Notes under the pieces: generated by a model
What the model was told of the DNA's origin: nothing
The model's database searches: none
Seen by the model: the letters and a program-made list of their open reading frames with translations, nothing else
Assembly: GCF_900636745.1 (NCBI RefSeq)
Contig: NZ_LR134310.1
Span: 1,604,501-1,668,500 of the forward strand
Length of the DNA stretch: 64,000 nucleotides
Direction of reading: 5' to 3'
DNA from: Actinobacillus equuli
GTDB lineage: Bacteria; Pseudomonadota; Gammaproteobacteria; Enterobacterales; Pasteurellaceae
Shown: positions 20,452 to 30,031 of the stretch, piece by piece
Layout of the letters: each line of letters begins with the position of its first letter
Position numbering within the stretch: the first letter of the stretch is position 1
Made by a program: the position numbers and the translations under genes

Positions 20452-21018
20452 TTATTTAATTACGCCACACGCCATACGAGGACCGCCACCGCCTAATGCA
20501 GCCGGGTGATCAGAGTGGTTATCACCACCTGCGTGGATCATTAATGAATGACCTTTGACTTCCTCAAGTTTTGTTAAACGAGGCGCAAGTACAGGGTTGT
20601 TAGCCGAACCGTCTTGCATTACGGATAATGCCGGTAAGTCGCCTAAGTGAGCGTTATCAGACCATGGGAAGCCGTGTTGTTTCGCACCTTTAGGATCCCA
20701 GTGACCGCCAGCGCCTAAACCTGCTACTAATTTGCCGTCTTTTTCTTTTGCTTCACAGCTTGGATTTTCGTGAATATGGAAACCGTGTAAGCCTTGTGCA
20801 AGACCAGTTAAGTTTGGTGTAAATACTAAACCGTATGCCGACTCGGTAATTTCAACTGTACCGACATCTTTATTTCCGTTAACCGGATCAAGTTGTTGAA
20901 CTTGTACTACGAGTTTCTCTGCATTTGGATTATCAGTAGTATGGTGACCCGGATGTGCCGCAGCAAAAGCCGATGCGCTGAATAATGCTACAGAGAGTGC
21001 AAGTTTTGTGAATTTCAT
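20452..21018 (-). CDS. sodC: periplasmic Cu,Zn superoxide dismutase
   Basis: 188 residues with a signal peptide ([20 protein letters not shown]). It detoxifies external superoxide. Copper and zinc ligands are visible in [27 protein letters not shown] and [10 protein letters not shown]. The cysteines for the internal disulfide are in NPSCE and RMACGV. A short His-rich N-terminus (HPGHHTT) precedes the fold. The neighbour asd is the same as described for A. pleuropneumoniae, but from memory this protein differs from the A. pleuropneumoniae enzyme at many positions, mainly in the N-terminal 35 residues. Confidence 0.96.
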   Translation of the reverse strand: MKFTKLALSVALFSASAFAAAHPGHHTTDNPNAEKLVVQVQQLDPVNGNKDVGTVEITESAYGLVFTPNLTGLAQGLHGFHIHENPSCEAKEKDGKLVAGLGAGGHWDPKGAKQHGFPWSDNAHLGDLPALSVMQDGSANNPVLAPRLTKLEEVKGHSLMIHAGGDNHSDHPAALGGGGPRMACGVIK

Positions 21019-21056
21019 ATAATTTCCTTTTAGTTTCTAGAGTTAAAGGGGAAATA

Positions 21057-21106
21057 TTTTAGGTCGGTAAGCTCCATTTAACATATATTACCTGAATGAC
21101 CTAAAA
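21057..21106. repeat. nested inverted repeat between sodC and asd
   Basis: TTTTAGGTC (21057-21065) pairs with GACCTAAAA (21098-21106). Inside, GGTAA (21066-21070) pairs with TTACC (21088-21092), leaving TGAAT bulged on one side. It lies in the divergent promoter region, so it could be an operator or a leader hairpin for either gene. Confidence 0.6.
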
Positions 21107-21205
21107 TCGATTGCATTTTTACATAAAATCTTGTATTTATCACATCTATTTTTTCCAAAATAAATTCAAACACAACTTTGTACTTTTCAATTTAGGAGCA
21201 ACACA

Positions 21206-22318
21206 ATGCAAAATGTAGGTTTTATCGGTTGGCGTGGTATGGTCGGTTCAGTTTTAATGGATCGTATGGTTCAAGAAAACGACTTTGCAAACATTAACCC
21301 AATTTTTTTCACTACCTCACAAGCGGGTCAAAAAGCACCGGTTTTTGCGGGGAAAGATGCCGGTGATTTAAAGGACGCTTTCGATATTGAAGAACTTAAA
21401 AAGTTAGACATTATCGTGACTTGCCAAGGTGGCGACTACACTACCGAAGTGTATCCTAAATTACGTGCTGCAGGCTGGAACGGCTATTGGATTGATGCCG
21501 CATCAACCTTACGTATGGAAAAAGACGCAATTATCGTATTAGACCCTGTTAACCAGCATGTTATTACAGATGGTTTGAAAAATGGTGTAAAAACATTTGT
21601 TGGCGGTAACTGTACCGTAAGTTTAATGTTAATGGCGATCGGCGGTTTATTCGAAAAAGATTTAGTAGAATGGGTTTCTGTCGCAACTTACCAAGCAGCT
21701 TCTGGCGCAGGTGCAAAAAATATGCGTGAGTTACTCTCACAAATGGGTGAATTAGAAGATTCTGTAAAAGCAGAATTGGCAAACCCTGCATCATCAATTT
21801 TAGATATTGAGCGCAAAGTAACAGCAAAAATGCGTGAAGACAGCTTCCCAACCGATAACTTCGGCGCGCCGCTTGCTGGTAGCTTAATTCCTTGGATCGA
21901 TAAATTATTAGAGAGCGGTCAAACTAAAGAAGAATGGAAAGGTTATGCGGAAACCAACAAAATTTTAGGTTTAAGCGATAACCCAATTCCGGTTGACGGT
22001 TTATGTGTGCGTATCGGTGCATTACGTTGCCATAGCCAAGCATTTACGATCAAACTTAAGAAAGACCTGCCGTTAGCGGAAATCGAGCAAATTATTGCGG
22101 CGCATAACGAATGGGTGAAAGTGATTCCAAACGACAAAGAAACTACTTTACGTGAATTAACACCGGCGAAAGTGACCGGTACATTAAGCGTTCCGGTTGG
22201 TCGTTTACGTAAATTAGCAATGGGGCCTGAATATCTTGCGGCATTTACCGTAGGTGACCAATTATTATGGGGGGCGGCAGAGCCGGTACGCCGTATCTTA
22301 GTTCAATTAACCAAATAA
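21206..22318 (+). CDS. asd: aspartate-semialdehyde dehydrogenase
   Basis: 370 residues (E. coli 367). It reduces aspartyl phosphate to the semialdehyde for lysine, diaminopimelate, threonine and methionine synthesis. The NADP-binding start is [15 protein letters not shown]. The catalytic cysteine is in [12 protein letters not shown] (about 135), with substrate-binding [13 protein letters not shown] further on. A good ribosome site, AGGAGC, precedes the ATG. Monocistronic by layout, with a hairpin and a second terminator downstream. Confidence 0.97.
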   Translation: MQNVGFIGWRGMVGSVLMDRMVQENDFANINPIFFTTSQAGQKAPVFAGKDAGDLKDAFDIEELKKLDIIVTCQGGDYTTEVYPKLRAAGWNGYWIDAASTLRMEKDAIIVLDPVNQHVITDGLKNGVKTFVGGNCTVSLMLMAIGGLFEKDLVEWVSVATYQAASGAGAKNMRELLSQMGELEDSVKAELANPASSILDIERKVTAKMREDSFPTDNFGAPLAGSLIPWIDKLLESGQTKEEWKGYAETNKILGLSDNPIPVDGLCVRIGALRCHSQAFTIKLKKDLPLAEIEQIIAAHNEWVKVIPNDKETTLRELTPAKVTGTLSVPVGRLRKLAMGPEYLAAFTVGDQLLWGAAEPVRRILVQLTK

Positions 22319-22340
22319 TTCGGATTAATTAGAGACGGAC

Positions 22341-22383
22341 AAGCGGTCGAATTTTGCAAAAAAATTGCAAATTCTGACCGCTT
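22341..22383 (+). terminator. inverted uptake-signal hairpin after asd
   Basis: AAGCGGTCGAATTTTGCAA faces TTGCAAATTCTGACCGCTT with a short A-rich loop, followed by ATTTATT. The left arm carries the exact uptake signal (22339-22347). Confidence 0.65.
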
Positions 22384-22396
22384 ATTTATTGCAATA

Positions 22397-22422
22397 AAAA
22401 GCCCAAGCAATGTTTGGGCTTT
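22397..22422 (-). terminator. terminator after the porin gene
   Basis: AAAAGCCCAA, loop GCAATG, TTTGGGCTTT. The minus-strand tail is TTTTTATTG, suited to ending the leftward porin transcript. Confidence 0.8.
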
Positions 22423-22444
22423 GTTGTTTACGAATAATGTGAAA

Positions 22445-23575
22445 TTACCAATAAGCACGGAAACCGACGACCGTCGTATAATCGCGTGATTTATTTACAT
22501 CGCGTGCTATTTTAGCTTCCGGATGTTTGGTACGAGTTGCCTGCCATTCTACGAAAAGTTTAGTTTTTAACTGATCAACCACTTTTGGTAAATAGTATTC
22601 GGTACCTACCATAAATTGATGTTTTCTTTCTTTATTGTCTTGACCAATCGCTTGTTCAAGCTTATTGGTTTTATAAGCATACATACCGTATGCACGCCAG
22701 TCATCGGTTAAACGATGATAAATAAGGGTACGCACTTCTTTTTCGGTACGTTCATTGCCTTGTACCGATTGGTTTTCGGTTTTACGACGTTCTAAATCCA
22801 CACCGAATGTGGTTTTATCGTAAGTGTATGCCGCACCGACCGAATACGCATTGCGATCATAAGCAGGCGCTGAACCGACACGCTCAAAACGTTCACGAGA
22901 GAAACCGGTCGCCACTTGTACGCTTTGAACATCATCAAATTTATAATTATAAATTGAACCGAAGCCCCATACATCTTTGCGATCTTGGCTTAAATCCATA
23001 TTCGTATTTGAACGTTGGCTATGACCGCCATAGTACGCACCTACTTTTAAGCCTTCAATACCTTTGTAAACATATTGAACTGAACGACGTGCGCCGGAAA
23101 CTAATAAACCGTCAGATAAACTTAAGGTATTTGGAATATCGGTTTGTTTTACTTCATCGGTAATTACCGTTTGGTTACCGTAAGTCACTTCACCGTATTG
23201 TTTATGGCCTAAACCTGCATAAAGTTGGTGAGCATAGATGTGGTCTAAATCGTGTTGAGAACTAGATACGCCACGTTCGTCCGCACCACGTAAACGCCAT
23301 TCTACACGACCTAAAGCGTAGAAGCCGCTACCAATCTGTTGGGTTAAACGGAAGCCGAAACGTGAACCGTTATTTTGTACCGGTTTATTTACATGGTTAC
23401 GGATTGCCGAACCGTTTTGGTGAGTGTCTTTGGTTGAACTACTTGTCCATTTTAAACGAGCAGAACCGATAAATTCCGCTTTAGTACCGGTTGAATCTAA
23501 GTTAAATAATTCAACCGCTGATACTGAGCTTGCCACAAAAGCAGAAGCTAAAAGGGCTAATGCTGTTTTTTTCAT
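22445..23575 (-). CDS. outer-membrane general porin (OmpP2/OmpC-like)
   Basis: 376 residues with signal peptide MKKTALALLASAFVASSVSA. The mature part alternates polar and hydrophobic residues like a 16-strand beta-barrel and ends in the aromatic terminus FRAYW used for barrel assembly. Family landmarks are GSRFGFRLTQQIGSGFYALGRVEW and AHQLYAGLGHKQYGEVTYGNQ. The ATG at 23575 is chosen because TTTGGAG lies five bases upstream; an in-frame GTG two codons earlier overlaps that ribosome site. Porins of this type pass small solutes. The exact orthologue name is not certain. Confidence 0.88.
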   Translation of the reverse strand: MKKTALALLASAFVASSVSAVELFNLDSTGTKAEFIGSARLKWTSSSTKDTHQNGSAIRNHVNKPVQNNGSRFGFRLTQQIGSGFYALGRVEWRLRGADERGVSSSQHDLDHIYAHQLYAGLGHKQYGEVTYGNQTVITDEVKQTDIPNTLSLSDGLLVSGARRSVQYVYKGIEGLKVGAYYGGHSQRSNTNMDLSQDRKDVWGFGSIYNYKFDDVQSVQVATGFSRERFERVGSAPAYDRNAYSVGAAYTYDKTTFGVDLERRKTENQSVQGNERTEKEVRTLIYHRLTDDWRAYGMYAYKTNKLEQAIGQDNKERKHQFMVGTEYYLPKVVDQLKTKLFVEWQATRTKHPEAKIARDVNKSRDYTTVVGFRAYW

Positions 23576-23580
23576 ATTCA

Positions 23581-23604
23581 CTCCAAATGAAATATAAATT
23601 GGAG
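23581..23604 (-). promoter_or_regulatory. possible ribosome-site-masking hairpin before the porin
   Basis: On the coding strand CTCCAA (bases 23604-23599) can pair with TTGGAG (23586-23581), the ribosome site of the porin. A 12-base loop separates them. This could hold back translation initiation. Confidence 0.35.
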
Positions 23605-23718
23605 GTTATATTTTACTCGTGGTAAAAAATTCAATCAATGTGATTTTATGAGTTTATATTGTGCTTGGTTATAATCAGCCTATAATAAAAGTGATGAATA
23701 ATTAATGAGAGTGAAATT

Positions 23719-24900
23719 ATGATGACAAAAGATGCGCCTCTTATTGCCCTTGTCGCTGGAGAAATTTCCGGTGATATTCTGGGTGCCGGGCTGATTAACG
23801 CCCTTAAATTGCATTATCCAAATGCCCGTTTTATTGGGGTTGCTGGCCCGCGAATGATACAAGCTGGCTGCGAAACTTTATTCGATATGGAAGAGCTGGC
23901 AGTGATGGGGTTAGCAGAAGTGGTAAAACATTTGCCCCGTTTGCTCAAACGCCGTAAGCAAGTGATTGAAACAATGTTAGCGGAAAAACCGGATATTTTT
24001 ATCGGTATTGATGCGCCTGATTTTAATTTAACGGTTGAAGAAAAACTCAAAGCGAGTGGAATTAAGACTATTCATTATGTTAGCCCGTCGGTTTGGGCAT
24101 GGCGTCAGAGCCGTGTACATAAAATTGCTCGCGCGACTAATTTAGTATTGGCATTTTTACCGTTTGAGAAAGCATTCTATGATCGTTTTAATGTACCTTG
24201 TCGCTTTATCGGTCATACGATGGCGGATGCGATTGCACTGAAACCGAACCGTTCCGAAGCTTGTGCGGCTTTAGAGTTAGATGAAACAAAACGTTATCTT
24301 GCAATTTTAGTGGGTAGCCGTGCAAGCGAAGTCGGCTTTTTAACAGAGCCGTTTTTAAAAACCGCACAGATTCTTAAACAGAGATATCCAGAATTAGAAT
24401 TTTTAGTGCCGTTAGTTAATGACAAACGTATCGCCCAATTTGAACAGATTAAAGTGCAAGTTGCGCCGGATCTGGACGTGAAGATTCTTAAAGGTAATGC
24501 TCGCCAAGCGATGATTGCGGCAGAAGCTACCTTACTTGCTTCCGGTACTGCGGCGTTAGAAGGAATGCTATGCAAATCACCGATGGTAGTGGGCTATAAA
24601 ATGAAAGCCAGCACTTACTGGCTGGCTAAACGTTTAGTGAAAACCAAATATATTTCCCTACCTAATTTATTAGCGGACGAAATGTTAGTACCTGAATTAA
24701 TTCAAGACGAATGCAATCCGGAAAATTTAGCATGGTATTTGGGTAATTATTTGGCGAATGATGCAGACCATAAAAAACAGCGAAACGAATTAAAACAACG
24801 TTTTACTGAATTACATAAACTGATTCAATGTGATGCGGATACACAGGCGGCACAAGCGGTGGTCGATGTGTTGGAAGCGGAAACAAGCGGTCAAAATTAA
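23719..24900 (+). CDS. lpxB: lipid-A-disaccharide synthase
   Basis: 393 residues. LpxB joins UDP-2,3-diacylglucosamine and lipid X to form the lipid A disaccharide at the inner membrane. Landmarks are [16 protein letters not shown] (about 11-26), [31 protein letters not shown] and the donor-site [16 protein letters not shown] 23719 and ATG 23722 are both possible starts. The gene is followed by sohB after 29 bases. Two uptake signals lie near the 3' end. Confidence 0.96.
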   Translation: MMTKDAPLIALVAGEISGDILGAGLINALKLHYPNARFIGVAGPRMIQAGCETLFDMEELAVMGLAEVVKHLPRLLKRRKQVIETMLAEKPDIFIGIDAPDFNLTVEEKLKASGIKTIHYVSPSVWAWRQSRVHKIARATNLVLAFLPFEKAFYDRFNVPCRFIGHTMADAIALKPNRSEACAALELDETKRYLAILVGSRASEVGFLTEPFLKTAQILKQRYPELEFLVPLVNDKRIAQFEQIKVQVAPDLDVKILKGNARQAMIAAEATLLASGTAALEGMLCKSPMVVGYKMKASTYWLAKRLVKTKYISLPNLLADEMLVPELIQDECNPENLAWYLGNYLANDADHKKQRNELKQRFTELHKLIQCDADTQAAQAVVDVLEAETSGQN

Positions 24901-24929
24901 TTTTATTTTTACAAAAGGAACCTCACAGA

Positions 24930-25982
24930 ATGTGGAAAGAAATTTTACTTAATTACGGTATTTTCTTATTGGAATTACTTACGATATTCGGCATTGTTGC
25001 GGTTGTTGTTATGTTGATTTTAGAAGCGAAAAAACAACCTGAGAACGGTGCAATTTCAATGACGAATTTAACCGAAAAATATAAAGAACAGCAAAAAGCT
25101 TTAGCGAGTTTTTTCCTCAGCGAAGAAGAGCAGAAACAGCTTGAAAAAGATGAGAAAAAAGCGGCAAAAGAAAAAGCGAAAGCGGAGAAAAAACGCCTTA
25201 AAGAAGGCGGAGAGAAAGCCGAAGCGGAAAAATCTCGCCTATTCGTTTTAAAATTTAACGGTGATGTACAAGCCAGTGCGGTTAATGCGTTAGCTAAAGA
25301 GATTAGTGCGGTGCTATCGCTGGCTAAGGCGGAAGATGAAGTGTTACTTAAATTGGAAAGTCCCGGCGGTGTAGTTCACGGCTATGGCTTAGCGGCTTCA
25401 CAGTTACAGCGTTTACGTGATCACAATATTCCATTGACAGTCGCAGTAGATAAAGTAGCGGCGAGCGGTGGCTATATGATGGCGTGCGTGGCGAATAAAA
25501 TTGTTTCGGCACCTTTTGCGATTATCGGTTCGGTTGGTGTGGTGGCACAAGTACCGAATATCCACCGATTACTGAAAAAACACGATATTGATGTAGATGT
25601 AATGACTGCCGGTGAATATAAACGCACAGTCACTTTAGTCGGTGAAAATACTGAGAAAGGCAAACAAAAATTCCAGCAAGAATTGGAAGAAACCCACGAA
25701 TTATTCAAGCAATTTGTAGCGCAAAATCGTCCGCAATTAGAGATTGAAAAAATTGCTACCGGCGAACATTGGTTCGGTAAACAAGCGTTAGCGCTTAATT
25801 TAGTCGATGAAATTTCAACAAGTGATGATTTATTATTGAATGCGGTAAAAGAAAAAGAGGTGATTGAGCTAAGTTTCAAAGAGAAGAAAAATCTAACTCA
25901 GCGTTTAGGCGTACAAATGGAGCAATCGGTAGAAAACATTATTGCGAAGTTACTACATAAAAATCGTACCCCAATGCTGTAA
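24930..25982 (+). CDS. sohB: inner-membrane S49 peptidase SohB
   Basis: 350 residues. An N-terminal membrane anchor (about 9-29) is followed by a Lys/Glu-rich charged stretch (about 45-95) and an S49 peptidase core. The nucleophilic serine is in DKVAASGGYMMAC, and the general-base lysine is probably in AGEYKRTVTLVGENTEKGK, as in SppA-type Ser-Lys enzymes. In E. coli it is a multicopy suppressor of htrA mutants. It lies directly after lpxB and may be read with it. Confidence 0.93.
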   Translation: MWKEILLNYGIFLLELLTIFGIVAVVVMLILEAKKQPENGAISMTNLTEKYKEQQKALASFFLSEEEQKQLEKDEKKAAKEKAKAEKKRLKEGGEKAEAEKSRLFVLKFNGDVQASAVNALAKEISAVLSLAKAEDEVLLKLESPGGVVHGYGLAASQLQRLRDHNIPLTVAVDKVAASGGYMMACVANKIVSAPFAIIGSVGVVAQVPNIHRLLKKHDIDVDVMTAGEYKRTVTLVGENTEKGKQKFQQELEETHELFKQFVAQNRPQLEIEKIATGEHWFGKQALALNLVDEISTSDDLLLNAVKEKEVIELSFKEKKNLTQRLGVQMEQSVENIIAKLLHKNRTPML

Positions 25983-26005
25983 GGTTTAGCTTAGTAACGA
26001 ACGAT

Positions 26006-26067
26006 AAGCGGTCGAATTTCTGTAATTTTTTACGTTTTGGTAAAAATCTAACGAAATTCGACCGCTT
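26006..26067. terminator. inverted uptake-signal pair between convergent sohB and the lipase-like gene
   Basis: AAGCGGTCGAATTTC (26006-26020) faces GAAATTCGACCGCTT (about 26053-26067) with a loop of about 32 bases. The right arm contains the exact uptake signal 26061-26069. Lies between convergent genes. Confidence 0.55.
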
Positions 26068-26103
26068 GTTTTATTGAACGAATTAAGTGCTACTTGTTCA
26101 AAC

Positions 26104-27711
26104 CTACATTACGGCAGCGCCATACTGTGGAACTTCAATATTCGCAGTAAAACCAGCGAAATGAGTCGCGGCAGGATAGCTAAAGTTGCTATCATTTGCT
26201 GCTACATTGATCGCATTTAAGTTATCATCATTAGCGCTAAATTCACTTGATAGGCTAAATACTTCAGTTTCAAATGGTTGTTCGAATTCAGTCGCTAATA
26301 AGCTAGATTCAGCAAGCTCGCTATTGATCGCCATTGGTGCTGCTTCGTCAGCTGCTCGATATTCGGCCGTTAATGCAATAGGTTGTTCTGCATGAATGCT
26401 ATATGTAGTGCTGTCACCATTCGCATTAAGATTAACAATCTGGACACCCTTTTCAGTTAGGGTTGGAATAATATTTGACGCAAGTACGTTGGAACCTAAA
26501 TAAGCTTCTGTTGAATCATCATAGCCATCATTATCGGTATCGGCTTTATGAATGTTACTTCCAATACGTTTCTCCATCGTATCGGTCAGGCCATCATTAT
26601 CGCTATCATTGTTATCATAGTGATGATCTATGCGATATCCTTGGGAGAAGGTATCTTTTAATTGGTTATCTTTTTCAAAGAAACTAGATAGCGCATGAAG
26701 ACCTGATAATTTTCCTTGTTTGAAATCGAAGAAAGTTGTGCCGTCATAATGACCAAGGAACTTGTCTACAAATTCCCCCTTAATTACATAGGAATCCGTT
26801 TTATGTTTTGTGACGACATGAGATTTGTCACTATCATCAGTTACATTAGTTTTGGTAAATTCATTGGCTAAACTATATGCTTTCTTGAGCGTTTGGCTTG
26901 AGAGATCGTGGTGTTTTAAAACTGCAGGGTTAAATAAAGCACTGCGTTTAAACATACCCGCCCAATCAGCACGGCTTTGAATGGTGTGTGCAACGAAATA
27001 CTCCGCAAGATAACCACCTAAAGAGTGACCGGTTGAATAAACATTTTTCGGTTTATACGCTTCAATATATTTCGCAGCTTGATCTAAATAAGCGGTTTGC
27101 ATTGGGGTATCCCCAAATGTGAGACGCAAATCAGCTGTTAAATCCGGCAAATTTGTTGTGCCTCTAAATGCAATTACGACATTATTGTAACTACCATCAG
27201 AATTCTTACCATTACCGAAAATAGTATAGTCTAAACCGCTCCCCGGACTTTCCGTACGTAGAACTTCCCAGTGATTAACTACTTCTTTAATTTGTTGTGC
27301 ATAATTTGAGTCAATCACTGTTGATTTAAGTTTAAAGTAAGCATCTAGCTTGTCTTTATTCTGATAAGATAATGCGGAGAATATGCGTAAGTCTCTATCC
27401 GATACATTCCACATATTTGGATTTTTATCATTTATATCAATAATGCCGTCTTTATCGCTGTCTGTTTTATAGGCATTTGTGACATTTTGAAATAATTTGG
27501 TTTGGTTTTTTGCAACATATTCTTTGAGAGCGTTCGCTTTACTGCTTATGGAGGCATCTTCGTGAGATACGGAAAACGGTTTAGTCAGATAGTTGGCTGT
27601 TGGTTTAGTGAATGAAGCATATTTAGGCAAGAAATGGTTTGTTTGTATATGCCTAGGGAAGAACGTACTGAAGTATGGTGTTGATATTGCGTTTTTTATC
27701 AAATTGATCAT
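26104..27711 (-). CDS. class 3 lipase-like protein with calcium-binding (TSP3-type) repeats
   Basis: 535 residues, function unknown. An alpha/beta-hydrolase core is indicated by NVVIAFRGTTNLPDL and by the nucleophile elbow GHSLGGYLAEYF (about 228-239, Ser230), typical of class 3 lipases. Aspartate-rich loops of the DxDxDG type occur before and after the core: DSDKDGIIDINDKNPN (about 84-99), DSDNDGLTDTMEKRIG and DTDNDGYDDSTEAYLG. They suggest calcium binding and an extracellular location. No Sec signal peptide is visible; the N-terminus is MINLIKNAISTPYFSTFFPR. The C-terminal 110 residues are acidic and low-complexity. A type I secretion route is possible but unproven. It is flanked by uptake-signal hairpins and contains no exact uptake signal. 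Confidence 0.75.
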   Translation of the reverse strand: MINLIKNAISTPYFSTFFPRHIQTNHFLPKYASFTKPTANYLTKPFSVSHEDASISSKANALKEYVAKNQTKLFQNVTNAYKTDSDKDGIIDINDKNPNMWNVSDRDLRIFSALSYQNKDKLDAYFKLKSTVIDSNYAQQIKEVVNHWEVLRTESPGSGLDYTIFGNGKNSDGSYNNVVIAFRGTTNLPDLTADLRLTFGDTPMQTAYLDQAAKYIEAYKPKNVYSTGHSLGGYLAEYFVAHTIQSRADWAGMFKRSALFNPAVLKHHDLSSQTLKKAYSLANEFTKTNVTDDSDKSHVVTKHKTDSYVIKGEFVDKFLGHYDGTTFFDFKQGKLSGLHALSSFFEKDNQLKDTFSQGYRIDHHYDNNDSDNDGLTDTMEKRIGSNIHKADTDNDGYDDSTEAYLGSNVLASNIIPTLTEKGVQIVNLNANGDSTTYSIHAEQPIALTAEYRAADEAAPMAINSELAESSLLATEFEQPFETEVFSLSSEFSANDDNLNAINVAANDSNFSYPAATHFAGFTANIEVPQYGAAVM

Positions 27712-27798
27712 AGTGATCTCCTTAGTAATTATAGATTAGAGTGATTGCTCAAGAGATTCTATGTTAGCCAAATTTTAGCCGCAATAATGTTTACAAAA

Positions 27799-27840
27799 AA
27801 GCGGTTGAATTAGTAGAAAATTCTTTAAATTCAACCGCTT
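27799..27840 (-). terminator. terminator after hslO built from uptake-like arms
   Basis: AAGCGGTTGAAT (27799-27810) faces ATTCAACCGCTT (27829-27840). On the minus strand the stem is followed by TTTTTTG. Confidence 0.75.
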
Positions 27841-27858
27841 ATCATTATAGCTTTTGAT

Positions 27859-28749
27859 CTATAAGTTTAATTTTGTCAATTTATCCGCTTCTTCTTTAAA
27901 TTCCATAATGGCATTTTTATCAAAGAAATATTGAGTACCGCAGCACTCGCATTGCATATCAATTACACCATTTTTCTCAGCAAGCATTTCATCAATTTCT
28001 TCCATTGGTAACAATAAAATCGCATTGCCTGAACGCTCACGAGAACAGCCGCAATGGAATTTGGTCTCTTGCGGTGGATAAACTTCTACCTGTTCTTCGT
28101 GATATAAACGGAACAACAACTCTTCCGCTTCTAAGCCGAATAATTCTTCGTCTTTAACCGTTTCGGCAAGCGTCATTAAATGCTCAAAGTCTTCCGGTGT
28201 ACCGGTACCGTCCGGCATAATTTGTAATAATAAACCGCCGGCTACCGCTTTACCTTCATATTCACCGGTGCGAATCACTAAATGGGTTTGAAGCTGCTCT
28301 GAACGAATGAAATAATCTTCTAAACATTCACGAATGGTCGGTTTGTCTAATGCGATCACACCTTGGTAACGTTCGCCGTCATTCGGCATAATCGAAATGA
28401 CTAACACACCGTTACCAATCATTTCGCTCAATGTTGCGTTATCGGCAATTTCAGCTTGCGTACGCGCTAATGCGCGCAATTGTTGCTGTTCGTTACCGTT
28501 TACCACCGCTAATTTGAGTGGGCCATCACCTTGAATTTGGACGGTAATCGTCCCTTCAAATTTCATAATTGCGGTGAGTAGGCTAGTTGCGACCAACATT
28601 TCACCTAATAAATTTTGTACCGCTTTTGGATATTGGTGGGTATTCAACGTTTCGGTAAAGGTATCGTTTAAACGAACCCATTCACCACGCACGGCACGGT
28701 TTTGGAATAAATAGCGATAAAGTTTGTCGTTGTCTTTTGTATAATTCAT
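27859..28749 (-). CDS. hslO: redox-regulated chaperonin Hsp33
   Basis: 296 residues (E. coli 292). Hsp33 is a cytoplasmic holdase activated when its zinc centre is oxidised. The zinc-binding cysteines are visible as FHCGCSRERSG (CxC) and MQCECCGTQYFF (containing CxxC). The start MNYTKDNDKLYRYLF with AGGA seven bases upstream was chosen; a longer frame would start in the uptake-signal hairpin. It follows hslR in the same direction, the usual arrangement for the heat-shock pair. Confidence 0.95.
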   Translation of the reverse strand: MNYTKDNDKLYRYLFQNRAVRGEWVRLNDTFTETLNTHQYPKAVQNLLGEMLVATSLLTAIMKFEGTITVQIQGDGPLKLAVVNGNEQQQLRALARTQAEIADNATLSEMIGNGVLVISIMPNDGERYQGVIALDKPTIRECLEDYFIRSEQLQTHLVIRTGEYEGKAVAGGLLLQIMPDGTGTPEDFEHLMTLAETVKDEELFGLEAEELLFRLYHEEQVEVYPPQETKFHCGCSRERSGNAILLLPMEEIDEMLAEKNGVIDMQCECCGTQYFFDKNAIMEFKEEADKLTKLNL

Positions 28750-28764
28750 GGTTTTTCCTAGTGA

Positions 28765-28806
28765 AAGCGGTAGGATTTGCAAAAAAATTTGCAAATTTAA
28801 CCGCTT
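28765..28806 (-). repeat. inverted uptake-signal pair between hslR and hslO
   Basis: AAGCGGT plus ATTTGCAAA faces TTTGCAAAT plus ACCGCTT. The right arm is an exact uptake signal (28800-28808). There is no T run after it on the minus strand, so read-through into hslO is likely. Confidence 0.6.
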
Positions 28807-28878
28807 GTTAAAATAAAAGAAGGCACACGTAAAACGTGCGCCATAAATTTAGCCTGAATATGGGGATTAATTTATAAA

Positions 28879-29286
28879 TTACAATATTTGATCTTTAAAT
28901 TTTAGCAAATCACGGCGCTCTTTTTTATTCGGTCGGCGATCAGGATGTGGCATCGAAAGCGCATTTGCTTTGCGGGCAAAGGCAATCACTTCACGTTGCT
29001 TAATACTTTTTTCGGTTTCTTGATAAAGTAATTGCGCTTCCGGCGCGCCTCGGCGTTGGTCACTGAGTGCTGTTACGATGACTTCTTTTTCATCATTACC
29101 TTGGCGCAGTTTAATCGTTGCTCCAATTTCTACCGTTTTACTGGTTTTCGCCCGTTGCCCGTTATAATGTACTTTACCGCCTTCGATCATCGCTTTGGCA
29201 ATCGAACGTGTTTTATAAAAACGTGCCGCCCATAACCATTTATCGAGGCGAACTTCATTATCTTCTTTTGATGTCGGCTGTTTCAT
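28879..29286 (-). CDS. hslR: ribosome-associated heat-shock protein Hsp15
   Basis: 135 residues (E. coli 133), an S4-domain RNA-binding protein that rescues stalled 50S subunits carrying nascent chains. The S4 core is EVRLDKWLWAARFYKTRSIA and GGKVHYNGQRAK, and the C-terminus is basic (PDRRPNKKERRDLLKF). The ATG at 29286 fits the family length; an upstream GTG (29319) would add 11 residues without a better ribosome site. Confidence 0.93.
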   Translation of the reverse strand: MKQPTSKEDNEVRLDKWLWAARFYKTRSIAKAMIEGGKVHYNGQRAKTSKTVEIGATIKLRQGNDEKEVIVTALSDQRRGAPEAQLLYQETEKSIKQREVIAFARKANALSMPHPDRRPNKKERRDLLKFKDQIL

Positions 29287-29464
29287 TTTATTTCTCTTTA
29301 GTGCGTTCTTTATAAGCACTCTCTATAGGCAATTTTGGAGATGATTTCCTGTAAACACACATTAAAATTCAGAAAGTATTATGATAACAAGGTCATAAAA
29401 AAGAACAAATAATTTTCGGTAAATGTGGTATCTTAGTGACATCATTTTGATGTGGGAGCAAAGC

Positions 29465-30019
29465 ATGCAGACTCAACAACTTCCTAAAATTTTGAACGTT
29501 GAAACAATTGCGAAAACCCGAATTTTTGAGGTTCAGGCGGTTGATTTGCGTTTTTCAAATGGTGAAGAGCGCACTTTTGAGCGTCTCACGCCGCAACGCC
29601 GTTCTTCCGTAATGGTGATTCCGATTCAAAACCAAGAACTGATTTTTGTTAAAGAATATGCGGTTGCTTCCGAGCGCTATGAATTAGGATTTCCGAAAGG
29701 AATTGTTGATCAGGGCGAAGAACCCATCATAAGTGCAAATAGAGAATTACAAGAAGAGATCGGTTTCGGTGCAAAACGAATTGAATTTTTACGCTCGCTT
29801 TATACTGGCCCGAGTCATATGTTTGGGTTGATGCACGTATTTATTGCACAAGATCTCTATCCGTCCAAATTAGAAGGTGATGAGCCGGAACCGTTAGAAG
29901 TGGTAAGAGTGCCTTTGGCAAAAATAGATGAGCTACTTGCTGATCCAAATTTTGCGGAATCACGAAATCTAGCCGCCCTTTTTATGTTAAGAGAGTATCT
30001 GACAAGCGGTCAAAAATAG
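29465..30019 (+). CDS. nudE: ADP compounds hydrolase NudE (Nudix)
   Basis: 184 residues. Nudix hydrolase acting in E. coli on ADP-ribose, NADH and Ap3A. The Nudix box is complete: G in GIVDQGEEPI through RELQEEIGF (about 78-100). ATG 29465 is preferred because GGGAG lies seven bases upstream; an earlier in-frame ATG has none. It is followed by cysQ after 12 bases, a pairing also seen in enterobacteria. Confidence 0.92.
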   Translation: MQTQQLPKILNVETIAKTRIFEVQAVDLRFSNGEERTFERLTPQRRSSVMVIPIQNQELIFVKEYAVASERYELGFPKGIVDQGEEPIISANRELQEEIGFGAKRIEFLRSLYTGPSHMFGLMHVFIAQDLYPSKLEGDEPEPLEVVRVPLAKIDELLADPNFAESRNLAALFMLREYLTSGQK

Positions 30020-30031
30020 GGAAATTTTAGC

